In this document: piece by piece, positions 22,511 through 34,742 of the stretch
Layout of the letters: the number at the start of each line of letters is the position of its first letter
How positions within the stretch are numbered: the stretch's first letter is position 1
Origin: Castanea sativa
Taxonomy: Eukaryota; Streptophyta; Magnoliopsida; Fagales; Fagaceae
Assembly: GCF_040712315.1 (NCBI RefSeq)
Contig: NC_134018.1
Location: 2,558,501-2,622,500 of the forward strand
DNA: 64,000 nt
Direction of reading: 5' to 3'
Made by a program: the position numbers and the translations under genes
The notes under the pieces: generated by a model
The model's input: the letters and a program-made list of their open reading frames with translations, nothing else
Told to the model about the DNA's origin: nothing
Database searches by the model: none

Positions 22511-23399
22511 GTGGTTAGTAGTTGAGAAAATGTGGTAAATTAGTAGTAAATATGTTTTCCATAGTATTTTCACGAATGCAACCAAACACATAAAACATAT
22601 TTTTCAAAGTATTTTCAAGAACACAACCAAACATTGTTGTGTTTGGTTCAACAAAAATTGATTTTCAAAAATTTTTTTTTGCATTTATGAGTTTTTGGGG
22701 CGACGAAAAATTTTGGTCAACTGGAAATTATTTTTCAGTTGATCGTAAAATAAAGACATTTATGATGAAAATTGATTTACGCTTTCATTTTTCATAAATG
22801 ATTTTCTGTCTCACCTAAAACTGATCATGATTTTTTTTTCATTCTAAAATATTAATTTTTTAATTATATATGTGCTTGAGAGATGAGAAAATGTGAGAAA
22901 ATATGTTTATTATAAAATTTTTAAGAACACAATCAAACGCTTAAAAATATTTTTCAGAATTGCTTGAAAATAATTTCTTTCCCAAAATATTTTCACCTAA
23001 AGATATTTTACGGTTGGAAAATATTTTCTATTGAATCAAACAAAGCCTAAAAATATTTTCTTTTCCATCCGATTGAATTTTTTTTTTTTTTTCTTTTTCA
23101 AGTGAAACACACAAGTAAATGCGTTAAGAACTGTAAAATTCTAGTTTTGCCACCTATCTACTTGGTGGCAGGCATTTGAGTCATTATTTGTGTCATACGT
23201 AGGTTTTCCATAAGTCAAAAGTGTTGTACTTTCTAAGTGTCTTTTTGAAAGATAAAAATATTTTGTTCTCTTATCACGTTCACGTGTTCTGTTCAACATT
23301 CTTGTCTACTGAGCATAACCTTCTAGAACAATAAAGGCAGTTCTAAGGAACAAAATTATCGAGCACACTGAGGATCTCGAAATTAGAGGAACTGCAGTT
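21519..23399. other. intergenic DNA with an eroded inverted-repeat element
   Basis: Positions 22620-23050 look like an old non-autonomous element: GTTTGGTTCAACAAAAATTG near the left end has an inverted counterpart ATTGAATCAAACAAAGCC at the right, with repeated GAAAAT/ATTTTC words between. The ends could not be fixed. A (TC)n run lies at 22370-22391. No gene seen. Confidence 0.4.
22445..22510. repeat. (TTA)n microsatellite
   Basis: About 20 TTA units, uninterrupted. Confidence 0.95.
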
Positions 23400-23659
23400 A
23401 GAGACAAGAGTACATAAATTATGATAATCTTATCGTTTTTGCTATAGAATATCGACAAACATTTCCTCCAGACTCCTTAAAATAGATTCCTATATAGAAT
23501 AAAGAGATTGTTTATTGCTAGTAATCGAATTCAATTCTTTCTTCCCTCAATTCGATAATGGTCCACTCTTGTTAAATGATACTCCTACTTTTCCAATATA
23601 TACTTTATTGCATTCTTGAGTCTTTAGTCTTATTTCTTTGATACTGTATTCACTGCTGC

Positions 23660-23883
23660 ATTCTTCAAAAGATAGGTTCCTCTATGCATGGAATAAAGAA
23701 CCCGAGACACCTTTTAAAAGAAGAAAGAAAAAAAACGATAAGAAGAGCGTCAATGTCATACTTAGCATCTTATTTGGTATGACCATGGGAATTTTCTTTA
23801 CACCTCTGGTTTATATAAATTTGGAGCAATTGATAGAGAAAATTCGAGGTCCCCATTTCCCTTCAATAGTGTTGTGTGGCTAG
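23660..23883 (+). other. open stretch encoding a short membrane-type peptide, function unknown
   Basis: An open frame ending at a TAG at 23881 encodes about 75 residues: a basic segment (KRRKKKNDKK), one likely membrane span of about 20 residues (around ILSILFGMTMGIF), then IEKIRGPHFPS. There is no in-frame ATG upstream in the same open stretch, so it may be an internal or last exon. The frame is partly conserved in duplication copy 1, where several differences in the hydrophobic part are amino-acid replacements rather than stops. No family is recognised, and it may be a remnant of a larger gene. Confidence 0.3.
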
Positions 23884-24221
23884 CTTTTTCTTCTTTACCA
23901 TAATGAAAACCATTTAACTACTTGTTAGTTGTAACCATATCTAAGATCATATGTAAAAAACCAATAGGATAGCCAAACACTACAAAGACAAAGGTGTTTG
24001 TCCTAGCGTTTATATGCACTAATGTTTTTACGTGAGACTACTACTATCAAATGCTAAACCTCGGCTCAGGTTCGGTCCAATTACCTTTTCTTGATTGTCT
24101 AAAATATCTATGTTATTTCTTAGAGTTTTTCTAGGGTTTATGTTCTCCTTTAGTTTTAGTTTTAGTTTTAGTTTTATGTTATCTTCATATTGAAATGGTT
24201 CCTCAAGCTTGATATATGCTT

Positions 24222-24228
<7 letters not shown>

Positions 24229-24283
<55 letters not shown>
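24229..24283. repeat. (CT)n-(AT)n compound microsatellite
   Basis: About 18 CT units followed by about 9 AT units, within duplication copy 2. Confidence 0.95.
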
Positions 24284-27182
24284 ATGTATTAATACCTTTT
24301 TCATGAAGTGTTATATGGTTTAATGACACTATCTAATTCTTCTCATGAAAAATTTAGCTTTGAATTCCCCAATCCCACTTGTCATGACTTATAATCCCAA
24401 AAAAGAATTAAAAGAAACCCTAATCCTTTGGTTTCATATTGTTTATCAAGTTATACAAATCCCAAATCTTAAGGGAGTTTCATTTAATTAATGTATTTTC
24501 TTTCAAAATAAAAAATTAAAAGTTTTAAAAACTATCTTATTTAATTTAATATTAAATAAAACTAATGAAAAAGGGCACTGACTGACTTTTCAAAATGAAG
24601 TAAAGAGTAAGTTGGAAAAAGATTATTATTATTATTTAATTAATTAATCTCATGAATATTCTAATAAATAACTTAATTTTAAAATATAATAAACATGAAC
24701 AAAATTCATTGTATCGCGATAGAAATTATTTTTAAAACTAAGTACATAAATGGTTTAACAAACTACACTCTTTTTTCTTATTAAAATTTAATAGTCTTTT
24801 GTATATTCTACTAAATTATACAAGAAGTGGATTACTAGTTTTTGTTGTTGAAAGGATTATAAGCTCGTAATTAATAAAGTAAATTCCTAAGGCTACAATT
24901 GAATCATTTCTAAACTTGATTACAGTAGATATGTACCTATCTAATTTTTAATTCATATTACATGTTACAATTTTTTAATTCATTAATTTGATTATAATTA
25001 ATACAATTTATTTAAGTGAGGTTCTTAAAACAGATTTCTTATTCGAAGTCCATATTAATTTTAACAATTTATTAATCGGATATTGATACTTTTCATTTGC
25101 ATATATACTATTCTCATTTATTAACAATATGGTTGAGGACTTAATATTATTACCTTATAAAAAATCATTTTTATTAATTAACTATCTATATTTGTTAGAC
25201 TAAAAATACATTTACTTAAATTTAAATTTAATTATCTATATTTGTTAAACTAAAAATCACCGGGCACAGATTAATTAAAAGTCAGTTAATATAATGTCTT
25301 GACTGTTTGATCAAAAACCTTGAAAGGATTATATAATCTTCAAAACTAGCTTTTATCTTTCAAATTAAAGGTATAAATTTTCATAGCTAACCTCGTTAAC
25401 AGGTACGTAATTGCCACCTGCAATTGATGTGATGACATAAACTCATCCATCTAAATTTGTTAATTTGGTCCTAATAGTATGATGTGAGGGAGAAAAGGAG
25501 ACTCTGTCCCTGTAGTGGACTTTGAACTCGAGCTCACCTTAAGAAGTCATTGCAATGAGACAACGAGCAAGAAAATTAGGAGAGTCAGTAGTCTATGTCT
25601 ATGTTGTGTTCGATTTTACGGTTAAACTTTCCATGCAAAGTCACCAGGGCAACTGACCTTAACTTAAAATCACAAGGCTCGATCCGTGCTATTCGGTCTT
25701 TGCCTAACCCTTCTAGCTAGCATCTAAATATATGAGAAACAGGAGAATTCTTGTAAGTACCAATTTTTAGCCAGAACAACCAAACTAGAATTTACAAAAC
25801 TTGCACCTAAAGGAAACTCAATCTCCAAAAACCCTAAATTCATCTTAATTCTTAAGTAGCCACATGGTTTGTGTTAAGGTTTATACTTCTACAACTAGTG
25901 GCAGAGCCGAGATTTTAATTAAAAGAGGAAAAGATTAGAATAAAGAGGTTGAAGGCAAATAAATTCAAGAAGTATTCATCGAAGTAAAACATAAGTAAAA
26001 AAAATGTTAATTAACATATGAAATATAGTATATTTGTAAATTATATTTTTTGTGTGTCTAGTCAATTATCATTTTATTTTTGCCTAGTGTTATTGAAGTG
26101 GAGACTTATTATAATGATTGTTATCCTTAAGGTAGTTCAAATTTCAAGGTGACTATAAGTATGTATAATATATTTCAAACAAGTAAAAGACATAAAGAAA
26201 AATAATCAACAGTAGTAAGTATATAAAGTTAAAAAGATAAAACTAAATATAATTAAGATATTCGAATAAGTCATTTGATTACTGCTTAAAAAGAAAAAGA
26301 AAAAGAAAAAGAAATTAGCTTAGAAGTATCTAAAAAGTATGTAATACACTTCAAAATTTTAAAATGTTCTATATATGCCTTTTAAAAAAAAAAGAGATTG
26401 TATTATTTCTATTTTTTAAATAAACATGAGTATCAATTTCAATGTTTCCTTTTTTTCTTTTTTGAAAAATTATTCTTTTTACATTAACTTTCATTTCGAA
26501 CTATTCAAATGGTGGGTTATTACCAAAAAAATATTTCAAAAAGTATATAGTATTGTAGAAAAATAACAAATTTAAAACAACAAAATCAAAAAATAAAATT
26601 TGGCTCATTGGTAATGGGATGTTATAATAATTCACCATTTTATAAATCTAAGCTACTAATATAGAAAAAAAAATTAAGGGCCATAATATTAAGAGAATTA
26701 GAAAATAATTTTCAGTAAATAAGTTTTAAATCTTAATTTCCATTGAAAAAAGTTTTACAAAACTAATTTTCAAAAGACAAAAGGGGGAGAGGAATTTTGG
26801 GTGGAGTCAAGGGGAGCAATTTCTCCCCCCTAGCTCTGCCATTTTATTCAAATTTTTTTAATTACAAATTTTTATAAATATATATTATTATTAAGTCTAT
26901 TAACTATTATTGTTATTAACATGCATCTCATTAATTTTTTAAATAAGAGCATCTCATTAATTAATCTCATGAATATCCAAGTAGAGGTGAGCACTGTATG
27001 AATCAGTTATAAGACAAAAGTGCATTAAAAAAAAAATACAATATTCCTTGTAGCTAAACTGGTACTTCATAGTATTTTTCTAACAAAGACCTCTAATGTT
27101 CAATCCTCCCTCCCTTTCCTTGCTTTTGGTTCCAAAAAAAAAAAAAAAAAATCCTCTCTACCCATTATCAGTTATCACTGTG

Positions 27183-27186
<4 letters not shown>

Positions 27187-27222
<36 letters not shown>
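27187..27222. repeat. (TA)n microsatellite
   Basis: About 18 TA units. Confidence 0.9.
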
Positions 27223-27225
<3 letters not shown>

Positions 27226-28028
27226 ACATAATACTATAATTACATACCTATTTATTTGTTGACGTTTGAGTATATTTTCTTATTTTATCCTCTTTCTCCT
27301 ATATATGCCTATTTATTTGTAGTTCATATTAATTGTTACATTTTTATTTTTGGGTAATTTTTTTTTATGGGAAGTGTTACACCTGTTTAATTCATAGATA
27401 TGATTGCAACAGTTTTATGCCTATTTAATACAGTATATTTTATTTAACTAATTTTTTGGAAACAAATTATTAACTTAATCAAATTATACACTCGAAGTCG
27501 TTACTTTGTTTCACTTGGTTTAACGCTTCTTCGTTGAGTTGAGCGGTGTTTGTAAATTATGTTTAACCTTGTTTATTTGTAGACGCCAGTACTATGAAAT
27601 TTAGAACCTTTTCGAAAAGAATATATATATTGCTAGTGCGTCCTTCCTCATTTTGTTGATCTTTGAGTTGAAAGGTGTTTGTAAATTATGTTTTAACACT
27701 TTTCTTTTAAATTCTGTTTTAACTGTAGATATGGAGCTTTGTTACAGTTACTAAGCCCCAGGCATACGATCTAGGAAACTCCATTAAGTGAATTTTGTAA
27801 ACGTAAGATGTCATGCTCTTTTGCAAGATTTTAACTTAGATATGTACGTCTCTTTTATGTGGGGAATAATTATCGTACATTTATGGTCAGGTTGAAGTTG
27901 CTGCCTTTTCTAGTTGGGAAGAAATAGAAAACCAATTTAAGAGCAGGTATGCATATATGCTTATGATGCCTCTTATTGGTCCTTAAATAAATATGGGATA
28001 TCTTCTCACTCAAGGTCCTTAAAAAATA

Positions 28029-28032
<4 letters not shown>

Positions 28033-28087
<55 letters not shown>
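28033..28087. repeat. (TA)n microsatellite
   Basis: About 27 TA units; the longest perfect dinucleotide array in this part of the window. Confidence 0.95.
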
Positions 28088-28089
<2 letters not shown>

Positions 28090-28847
28090 CTCACTCAAAA
28101 AAGAGAAAATGTGATATATGGCCGACACGCTTAAAGGACGAAAGAAAAAGTCAAAAGATGAGAACTTGGGATTTGGGATATACGGCCAAGCTTTTCTCAT
28201 TGGGGTCATTTTTATTTTTATTTTTAATAAATTTTTTGATAATCTGGGAGTCTTTTTTTTCTTTTTTCACAATATAAGATATATTATTGTGATAAATCGT
28301 TATTGATTTTAATTTGAATTAAATATTAATATTATTTTTTATCCATCAATAACAATTTTTTACATAAAATTAATTGAATAAATGTTGTGAACATAACACT
28401 ATTTCAAAATTAATTCTGCCTCCAAACATAATTCTTAATCTCTTTTAAAAAAAAAATTAAATAATATAAATAAATATTAGCCCAAACAACAATAAACATA
28501 ACTCAAACAAAAACAATATAAAACCGAAGAACAACAAATAAAAAAATTACTCAATAAAAAACCTATTATAAAAAAAAAGGTTAAAATGGTGGGCTTGATT
28601 TTTCAAAGATTGGAAAATCTGTAGTATTATTCGCCTGATTTTTCAAATAGTTGACAACGTTGAAGACTACTGTAGGTCCCTTAATTACGGTTGATAGAAT
28701 TTTTGCAGCCACTGTTGTCTCCTCCTTGAATAGTTGAATCTATGCCAAGACCAGAACCTGTTCGTAAAGACTAGAGACCAGTCTAAGCGTCAGCAGTATA
28801 ATTGTATAAATGTAATGACGAAATATGTTTTTTTTTTTTTTAATGTA

Positions 28848-28852
28848 AGTAT
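28848..28852. repeat. target site duplication (AGTAT), left
   Basis: AGTAT precedes the Gypsy 5-prime LTR and recurs at 39900-39904. Confidence 0.95.
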
Positions 28853-29611
28853 TGTGTGGAGTAAAAGAACCCAAGCGGGCATTTGGGCCTTTGGGCTCTA
28901 GCAAGGAGGGCCGATCTGTTCTTGAGCTAAGAATTTGTTAGTACTGCGAATCGGCTCATACGTCGAGGGTCCGAGAACACATCCGAGGGTGAGTTTCTCC
29001 TCGGACATACCCAAGAAAACTCGTAGATTCACTAGGAAGGTCAAGGCAAAGCTCTAGAAAGACTGTTGGTTAAGAGGGGGAAACCCTGTACCTTCTAGAT
29101 ACACCGATGTTAAAAAAATATCGTGAGCAAAGACTGCCACCTCCACATTAAAGACTCTGCACCTACCTCCCTGGCCACATTAATGGGGAAGTGACCCCTG
29201 AACAGTAGAACTGAAAATTCTGGTCACTATTCAAAGGCACTAAGGGAAGAAATATCTAGGGGGGAGAGGGTTTGAGCAACATGTGGATAAAACATCAGGA
29301 AAAGAAGTATTTAAGGAGAGTGAAGGCAAAAAAAAAAAGGGGCAGTCTGTAACTAAGAAAGAAATTAAGAATTGTAATCTTTAAGAAAGAAAGAGAAATA
29401 ATATAGCAGTAGTCCTCTGCTCACGTCCGAGGAGGTCCATCGGCAATTATCGTTCATTATTTACAAGTGTTTGCACACCAAAGCCAGTTATCAAGCTCTC
29501 AGTACCTTTAATTTAGATTTCAAGTCCACGCTCTACAAATTTCATTGTTTAAGGCTCATTGGGCCTGAGCCCATAATTTTCTTTAGATCCAGGTGCAATT
29601 GTGCACTTACA
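28853..29611 (+). repeat. Gypsy 5-prime LTR
   Basis: Begins TGTGTGGAG and ends GTGCACTTACA. Contains CGAGG/CCGAG-rich blocks shared with the solo LTR at 18137-18939. Confidence 0.95.
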
Positions 29612-29612
29612 A

Positions 29613-29630
29613 TTGGCGCCGTCTGTGGGG
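29613..29630 (+). promoter_or_regulatory. Gypsy primer binding site
   Basis: TTGGCGCCGTCTGTGGGG lies one base after the LTR. TGGCGCC is the usual start of the tRNA-complementary primer site in plant Gypsy elements of the Tat/Athila group. Confidence 0.9.
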
Positions 29631-29658
29631 ATCTAGTCTGAAAAGGAGCTGGGATACT

Positions 29659-31290
29659 ATGGCAGGCCTAGGCTCACACCATGCAAAGTCTCAAGAATCA
29701 CAACCAGAGGATCTTTTATAGTGTCTTGAACGTCGAAGGGATCGTGAGGGAAGTATCCATACAGAATACCCTAGGGCTAGCCATACTCATGGCGGGGGCA
29801 GCGTCACCCACGAGGATGGTGCTAAAGCCATGCAGAAGGAGATTAATCGTTTGAAAAGAAAACTGCGCCGCGCCAGACGTAAGCCTTCACCGTCCTCATC
29901 TAATCCTTTTTTAGTAGAGGTCTGGGGAGGTAGTTACAGCTCGAGGTCATGCTCACCCCCAGCGCAATGTCCTCTTGTGAGGAGGACGACCCACCAGCTC
30001 GCAGACACAACAAAACTTCCTTCCAGGGGCTTGGGGAACGATGCTATGAGTCGGGCATTGCACCAACTCTCCAAATCTCAATTTTCACGGGGGATTGAGA
30101 AAGGGAGGCTCCCCAGGAGGTTTACCCAGCCCATCTTTACCATCTACAATGGCCGGACTGATCCAGTGGAGCACGTGAGTCACTTTAACCAGAGGATGGC
30201 GGTGCACTCTCATAACGAGACCCTGATGTGTAAAGTTTTACTCTCTAGCTTGGGACCTGTTGCTATGAGATGGTTCAACGGCCTTAAATCGGGGTCTGTA
30301 GGTTCGTTTGGGGAGCTTACTAGAGCATTTGCTTCGCGGTTTATTACATGTAGCAGAGTGCCTCGGCCATTGGACTCGCTGTTATCCATGACCATGAAGG
30401 AAGGGGAGACGTTGAAAGCATACTCCGACCGGTACTGGGAGATATTTAACGAGATAGATGGTGATTTTGATGAGGTAGCGCTTAATACCTTTAAGGTAAG
30501 CCTTCCTACTGATCACGACTTGAGGAAGTCCTTGACCAAAAAGCCCGTTCGCAGAGTACGTCGCCTCATGGATCGTATTGATGAATACAAAAGAGTAGAG
30601 GAAGACCAACAGCAAGGAAAGGGTAAGGAGAAGGTTATCCCGCAGGAGAGAAGTGATTTTAGGTCGGACAGATACCACAACAACAAGCCGAGGAGAGATT
30701 ATATCGGGCAGTCCGGCTCTGCAGCACCTCAGACCGTGAACACTGTGTTCCGAGAACTAGTACACCAATTACTGGACAAAGTTCGTAAGGAGCCCTTCTT
30801 CAGGTGGCCTAGTAAGATGGCAAGAGACCCTGCGAAGAGGAATCAGAACCTCTTTTGTCAGTACCCTCAGGACGTGGGCCACACCACCGAGAACTGTCGG
30901 ACCCTTTGGAACCACTTGGAGCAGCTCGTCAGTGAAGGAAAATTGAAGCAGCACCTGTGTCAACCTAATGGGCAGGGCAGTCAATTCGACTCAAACAATC
31001 AGAAGAATAATCCATCTCGGCCGGCATTAGGAACAATTAACGTTATCTTTGCTGCACCTGGCAGGACCGGCTTAGGTCCCACCAGGGTGATGGCGGTTTC
31101 CCATTCTCAGGCCGAAGATGCAGGCTACAGGCTGAAGAGGTTGAAGGTGAATTTACCCGTCTTGGGATTTTTAGAGGAGGATAAGGTTGGTACCATTCAA
31201 CCCTATGACGATGCTCTTGTGGTCACTCTCAGGATAGGGAATTATGACGTGAAGAGGGTGATGATTGATTAGGGCAGTAGTGCAGATATC
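29659..31290 (+). pseudogene. Gypsy gag and start of protease
   Basis: The ATG at 29659 (MAGLGSHHA...) is the best start because the frame continues without shift into the main gag frame from 29830. A TAG at 29719 (codon 21) and a TAG at 31270 interrupt it. The product would be a capsid protein: a basic coiled segment after residue 58 (EINRLKRKLRRARRK), the retrotransposon gag domain in the middle (IYNGRTDPVEHVSHF... KVLLSSLGPVAMRWFNGL), and a Cys/His segment (FCQYPQDVGHTTENC). The protease active site follows directly at the second stop: MID, stop, GSSADIMYP, where DQGSS-type sequence is usual. Both stops sit where Gln is expected. Confidence 0.92.
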
Positions 31291-31805
31291 ATGTACCCTG
31301 ATTTATTTAAGGGGCTAAGATTGAAGCTGGAAGATCTTACTCCTTACGACTCGCCACTCATAAGTTTTGAAGGAAAGGCCGTTGTGCCGAAGGGACAGAT
31401 TCGTTTGCCCGTTCAATCCGGCTCAGAAACGGTTGAGGTGGATTTCATTGTGGTTGACGCGTACTCCCCATATACAGCCATCCTCGCCAGGCCATGGCTG
31501 CACGCTCTAGGAGCCGTCTCCTCTACCTTGCATGTTAAGGTCAAGTTCCTCTCTGGGGAATATGTTGAAGAGATCCTCGGCAGCCAATCGGTGGCCAGGC
31601 AATGCATATCAGCCGCAGTGCTTCATCAGACAGAAGCTGGGTCATCGGCTTTGCCCATCAAAGACTCATAGCAATTAACAGCTCCGGATGCGCCCGATGC
31701 GGTGATAGGAGAGGAGGCTCTTTGTGAGGATTTAGAGAAGTTTCTGATAACCGATGACCCTGAGAGGTTCTTCCAAGTTGGCATACGCTTGCCACACAAG
31801 AGAAG
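31291..31805 (+). pseudogene. Gypsy protease and linker
   Basis: Continues the same frame after the TAG at 31270. Aspartic protease fold segments are visible (FIVVDAYSPYTAILARPWL, LHALGAVSSTLHVK). A TAG at 31669 (SIKDS-type context followed by QLTAPD) interrupts the linker, and the frame shifts near 31795-31806, between the GIRLPHK and MELLEFLKNN segments. It would have cleaved the polyprotein. Confidence 0.88.
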
Positions 31806-33032
31806 ATGGAGCTATTAGAGTTTTTGAAAAACAACATTGATGTTTTCACGTGGGACCCCTATGAGGCTCCGGGCGTGGACCCAAACTTCATCTGTCATCA
31901 TTTGAATGTCAACCCCGCCGTTGTTCCGAGAAGGCAGCCACCGTGGCGTTCTTCCAAGGAACACTCTGAGGCTGTCAAAAAGGAGGTGCTCAAGCTCAAG
32001 AGGGCTGGGGCTATTAAAGAAGTTTTCTTCCCCGAATGGTTGGCACATACGGTTGTGGTCAAAAAGAAGAATGGGACGTGGAGAGTATGTGTGGACTTCA
32101 CGGATTTGAACAAAGCCTGTCCCAAGGATTCGTTCCCAATGTCGCGTATTGATCAGCTTGTGGATGCCACTATCGGACATCCTCGTATGAGTTTTTTGGA
32201 TGCCTTCCAGGGTTACCATTAGATTCCATTGGCATTGGAGGATCAAGAGAAGACTGCTTTTATTACTCCAACAGGGAACTACCATTATAAGGTCATGCCG
32301 TTTGGGTTGAAGAATGCTGGGGCTACTTACCAAAGAATGATGACCAGAATGTTCGAACAGCAACTAGGGAAGACCATTGAGGTATATGTGGATGATATGG
32401 TGGTGAAGAGTAAAACAGTACCTTCACACCTTAAAGATTTGGCCGACACCTTTCAGGTGCTAAGAAAGTACAAGTTGCGCCTTAACGCCTCAAAGTGCTC
32501 TTTTGGCGTGGGATCTAGAAAATTCTTGGGGTATATGATTACTCATAGAGGCATAGAGGTAAACCCAGTGCAGGTCAAGGCTATTCAGAATTTGCAGAAG
32601 CCTCGGAACCCAAAAGAAATCCAGAAATTGATCGGAATGATTGCCGCACTGAGCAGATTTATCTCTCGGTCAGCTGACCGGTGCCGTCCTTTCTTCCAGT
32701 TGTTGAATAAATGGAAGGGGTTTCAATGGACCGAGGACTGCGTGTTAGCCTTCCAACAGCTTAAGCAATATCTTTCTCGGCCACCCATTTTGTCTCGCCC
32801 TGAGGCGGACGAGGTTTTGTTTGCTTATCTGGCAGTGGCCATCCATGCGGTCAGCCTGGTCCTCATAAGGGATAAAAGCGAGGTGCAAAGACCAGTCTAC
32901 TACGTTAGTAAGTCTTTGAATGAGGCCGAGGTGCGCTATTTACTCTTGGAGAAAGCACTTCTGGCCATAGTTCATACCACGCGGAAGCTTTCTCATTATT
33001 TTCAGTCCCACACTGTAGTGGTTCTGACCTAA
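31806..33032 (+). pseudogene. Gypsy reverse transcriptase and first RNase H
   Basis: The RT N-terminus has the usual YEAPGVDPNFICHHLNVNP and LKRAGAIKEVFFPEWLA. The core has VVVKKKNGTWRVCVDFTDLN, then FLDAFQGYH followed by a TAG (32220) and IPL, then GLKNAGATYQRMM and the catalytic YVDDMVVKS. The connection/RNase H part follows (LRLNASKCSFGVGSRKFLGY; PVYYVSKSLNEAEVRY) up to VVVLT and a TAA at 33030. Both stops replace an expected Gln. Apart from these two codons and the upstream shift, this part reads as a complete RT. Confidence 0.93.
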
Positions 33033-34742
33033 TTGCCTCTCAAAGCGGTGTTACGCAGCGCTGATTACTCTGGCAGGGTGGCAAAGTGGGGAACCATTTT
33101 GGGAGCCTTTGACGTTAAATACAGGCCTCGCACCTCGGTGAAGGGCCAGGTCCTTGCTGACTTGGTGGCAGAGTTTACCAAACCATTGCTAGAAGAAACT
33201 CTGAAAGAAGCACACATGGATGGAAAATCAGTTGGTGTGATCACAACCGCAGCACCTCCGACTTGGAAAATGTATGTGGATAGGGCAGCTAATCAGAGAG
33301 GGTCTGGTGTCGGACTTGTCCTGATATCCCCTGAGGGAATTGTCTTCGAAAAATCTCTGAGGCTGTCGTTCTTGGCTACTAATAATGAAGCCAAGTATGA
33401 AGCAGTCTTGGTGGGCATGAACATGGTACATAGGATGGGTGGAAAGGAAGTCCATGCGTTCTCGGACTCTCAGTTAGTGGTCGGCCAGGTCACGGGGACC
33501 ATGGAGGCTAGGGACCCAAGCATACAGGAATATTTGGCCCAGGTCAAGCGTCAGCAAGCTGAATTTGACTCCTTCGTCTTAGCTCACATTTCTAGGAGTG
33601 GAAACACCCATGCAGACTCTTTGGCCACATTGGCAACGTCTTCGGCTCAGGATTTGCCCAGGATTATCTTCGTAGAGGATTTGCTAAAGCCAACTCTTAC
33701 CGCTGTCAATGCGGTTCGCATCCATCTAATAAGGCCTGGACCTAGTTGGATTGACCCGGTTATATCTTTTCTTAAGAACGACATCCTTCCTAAAGACAAG
33801 TATGAAGTAGATAAGATACGTCGAAAGGCGCCACATTTCTGGTTGTTCGAGGACCAGAAACTGTATAAACGATCCTTTTCAGGACCATACTTGTTATGTG
33901 TGCACCTCGAATCGACGGAAGCACTTCTGGAAGAACTGCATGAAGGGATTTGTAGGAGCCACACCGGGGGAAGATCCTTAGCCCACAAAGCTCTGACTCA
34001 GGGTTATTGGTGGCCCAATATGCAGAGGGAGGCTCAGGATTATGCCCAAAAATGTGATCAATGCCAGAGGTTCGCCCCTAATATTCATCAACCTGGAGGA
34101 GTTCTTAACCCTCTCTCCAGTCCTTGGCCTTTCGCACAATGGGGATTGGACATAGTAGGGCCATTTCCGAGGGCTGCAGGAAACAAGAGATGGCTTCTCG
34201 TGGGGACAGATTACTTCACTAAATGGTTTGAGGTCGAGCCCTTAGCAAATATCAGAGACGTTGATTCCAAGAAGTTTTTCTGGAAAAACATCGTCACTAG
34301 ATTCGGTATACCACACACACTTATCTCGGACAATGGCGTTCAATTCGACAGCAAGGCTTTTAGGAAATATTGTGGTGACATGGGCATCATAAATAGATAC
34401 TCCACCCCAGCTTATCCTCAGGGAAATGGGCAAGCCGAGGCCGTTAACAAGGTCATAGTCAGTGGGCTCAAGAAAAGGTTGGACGATGCAAAAGGCAGAT
34501 GGGTAGAAGAACTCCCACATGTTCTGTGGACGTATCGGACTACACCACGTAGGTCCACGGGAGAAACTCCATTCTCTATGACTTATGGAGCCGAGGTGGT
34601 GATACCTCTGGAATCTGGCTTTCCCACCCTAAAGACGAGTTCTTTTAGCCCGGAGAATAACGATGGCCTCCTAGAGAAAGGCCTGGATTTAGTTGAGGAA
34701 CGGCGCGAGGCAGCTATGGTCCAAATGGCTTCCTATCAATAG
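33033..34742 (+). pseudogene. Gypsy second RNase H and integrase
   Basis: Opens with LPLKAVLRSADYSGRVAKWG. A second RNase H follows (MYVDRAANQRGSGVGLVL, NNEAKYEAVLVGM, SDSQLVVGQVTG), of the extra type known in the Tat lineage; the usual DGAA start reads DRAA. The integrase has an HHCC zinc finger (H...C QRFAPN region, CDQCQRF), the catalytic core (LDIVGPFPRAAGNKRW, TDYFTKWFEVE, LISDNGVQFDSKAF, YSTPAYPQGNGQAEAVNK) and a C-terminal part that meets a TAG at 34740 (ASYQ, stop, KLKRGYDAH). That stop again replaces a Gln. Confidence 0.93.

Larger units (their letters stand above)
23400..25215. repeat. segmental duplication copy 2 (compact)
   Basis: Direct homologue of 12945-19620 without the four transposon insertions found there. 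It therefore shows the pre-insertion sequence at each site: near 23425 (TTA site), 24004 (AGCGTTTATA site), 24635 and 24980 (A/T sites of the two Helitrons). It carries its own (CT)n-(AT)n microsatellite at 24229-24283. Confidence 0.9.
25216..28847. other. AT-rich intergenic DNA with a possible inverted-repeat element
   Basis: No gene seen. Positions 25904-26842 may be a decayed transposon: the left end TGGCAGAGCCGAG is matched by the inverted CTAGCTCTGCCA at 26830-26842, but I found no target duplication. Positions 27535-27560 and 27660-27690 share GAGTTGARMGGTGTTTGTAAATTATG, a short direct duplication. (TA)n arrays lie at 27187-27222 and 28033-28087. Confidence 0.4.

Noticed and set aside
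25904..26842. Complete transposon with TGGCAGAGC ends
   Set aside because: Only about 9-12 bp of terminal complementarity and no target duplication were found; kept as a possibility in the intergenic entry.
27870..28209. Overlapping minus-strand frames with alternating Ile-Tyr
   Set aside because: They are translations of the (TA)n array at 28033-28087.
31815..32363. Minus-strand frame of 182 residues opposite the Gypsy reverse transcriptase
   Set aside because: It is the antisense shadow of a well-recognised RT domain, with no domain of its own.
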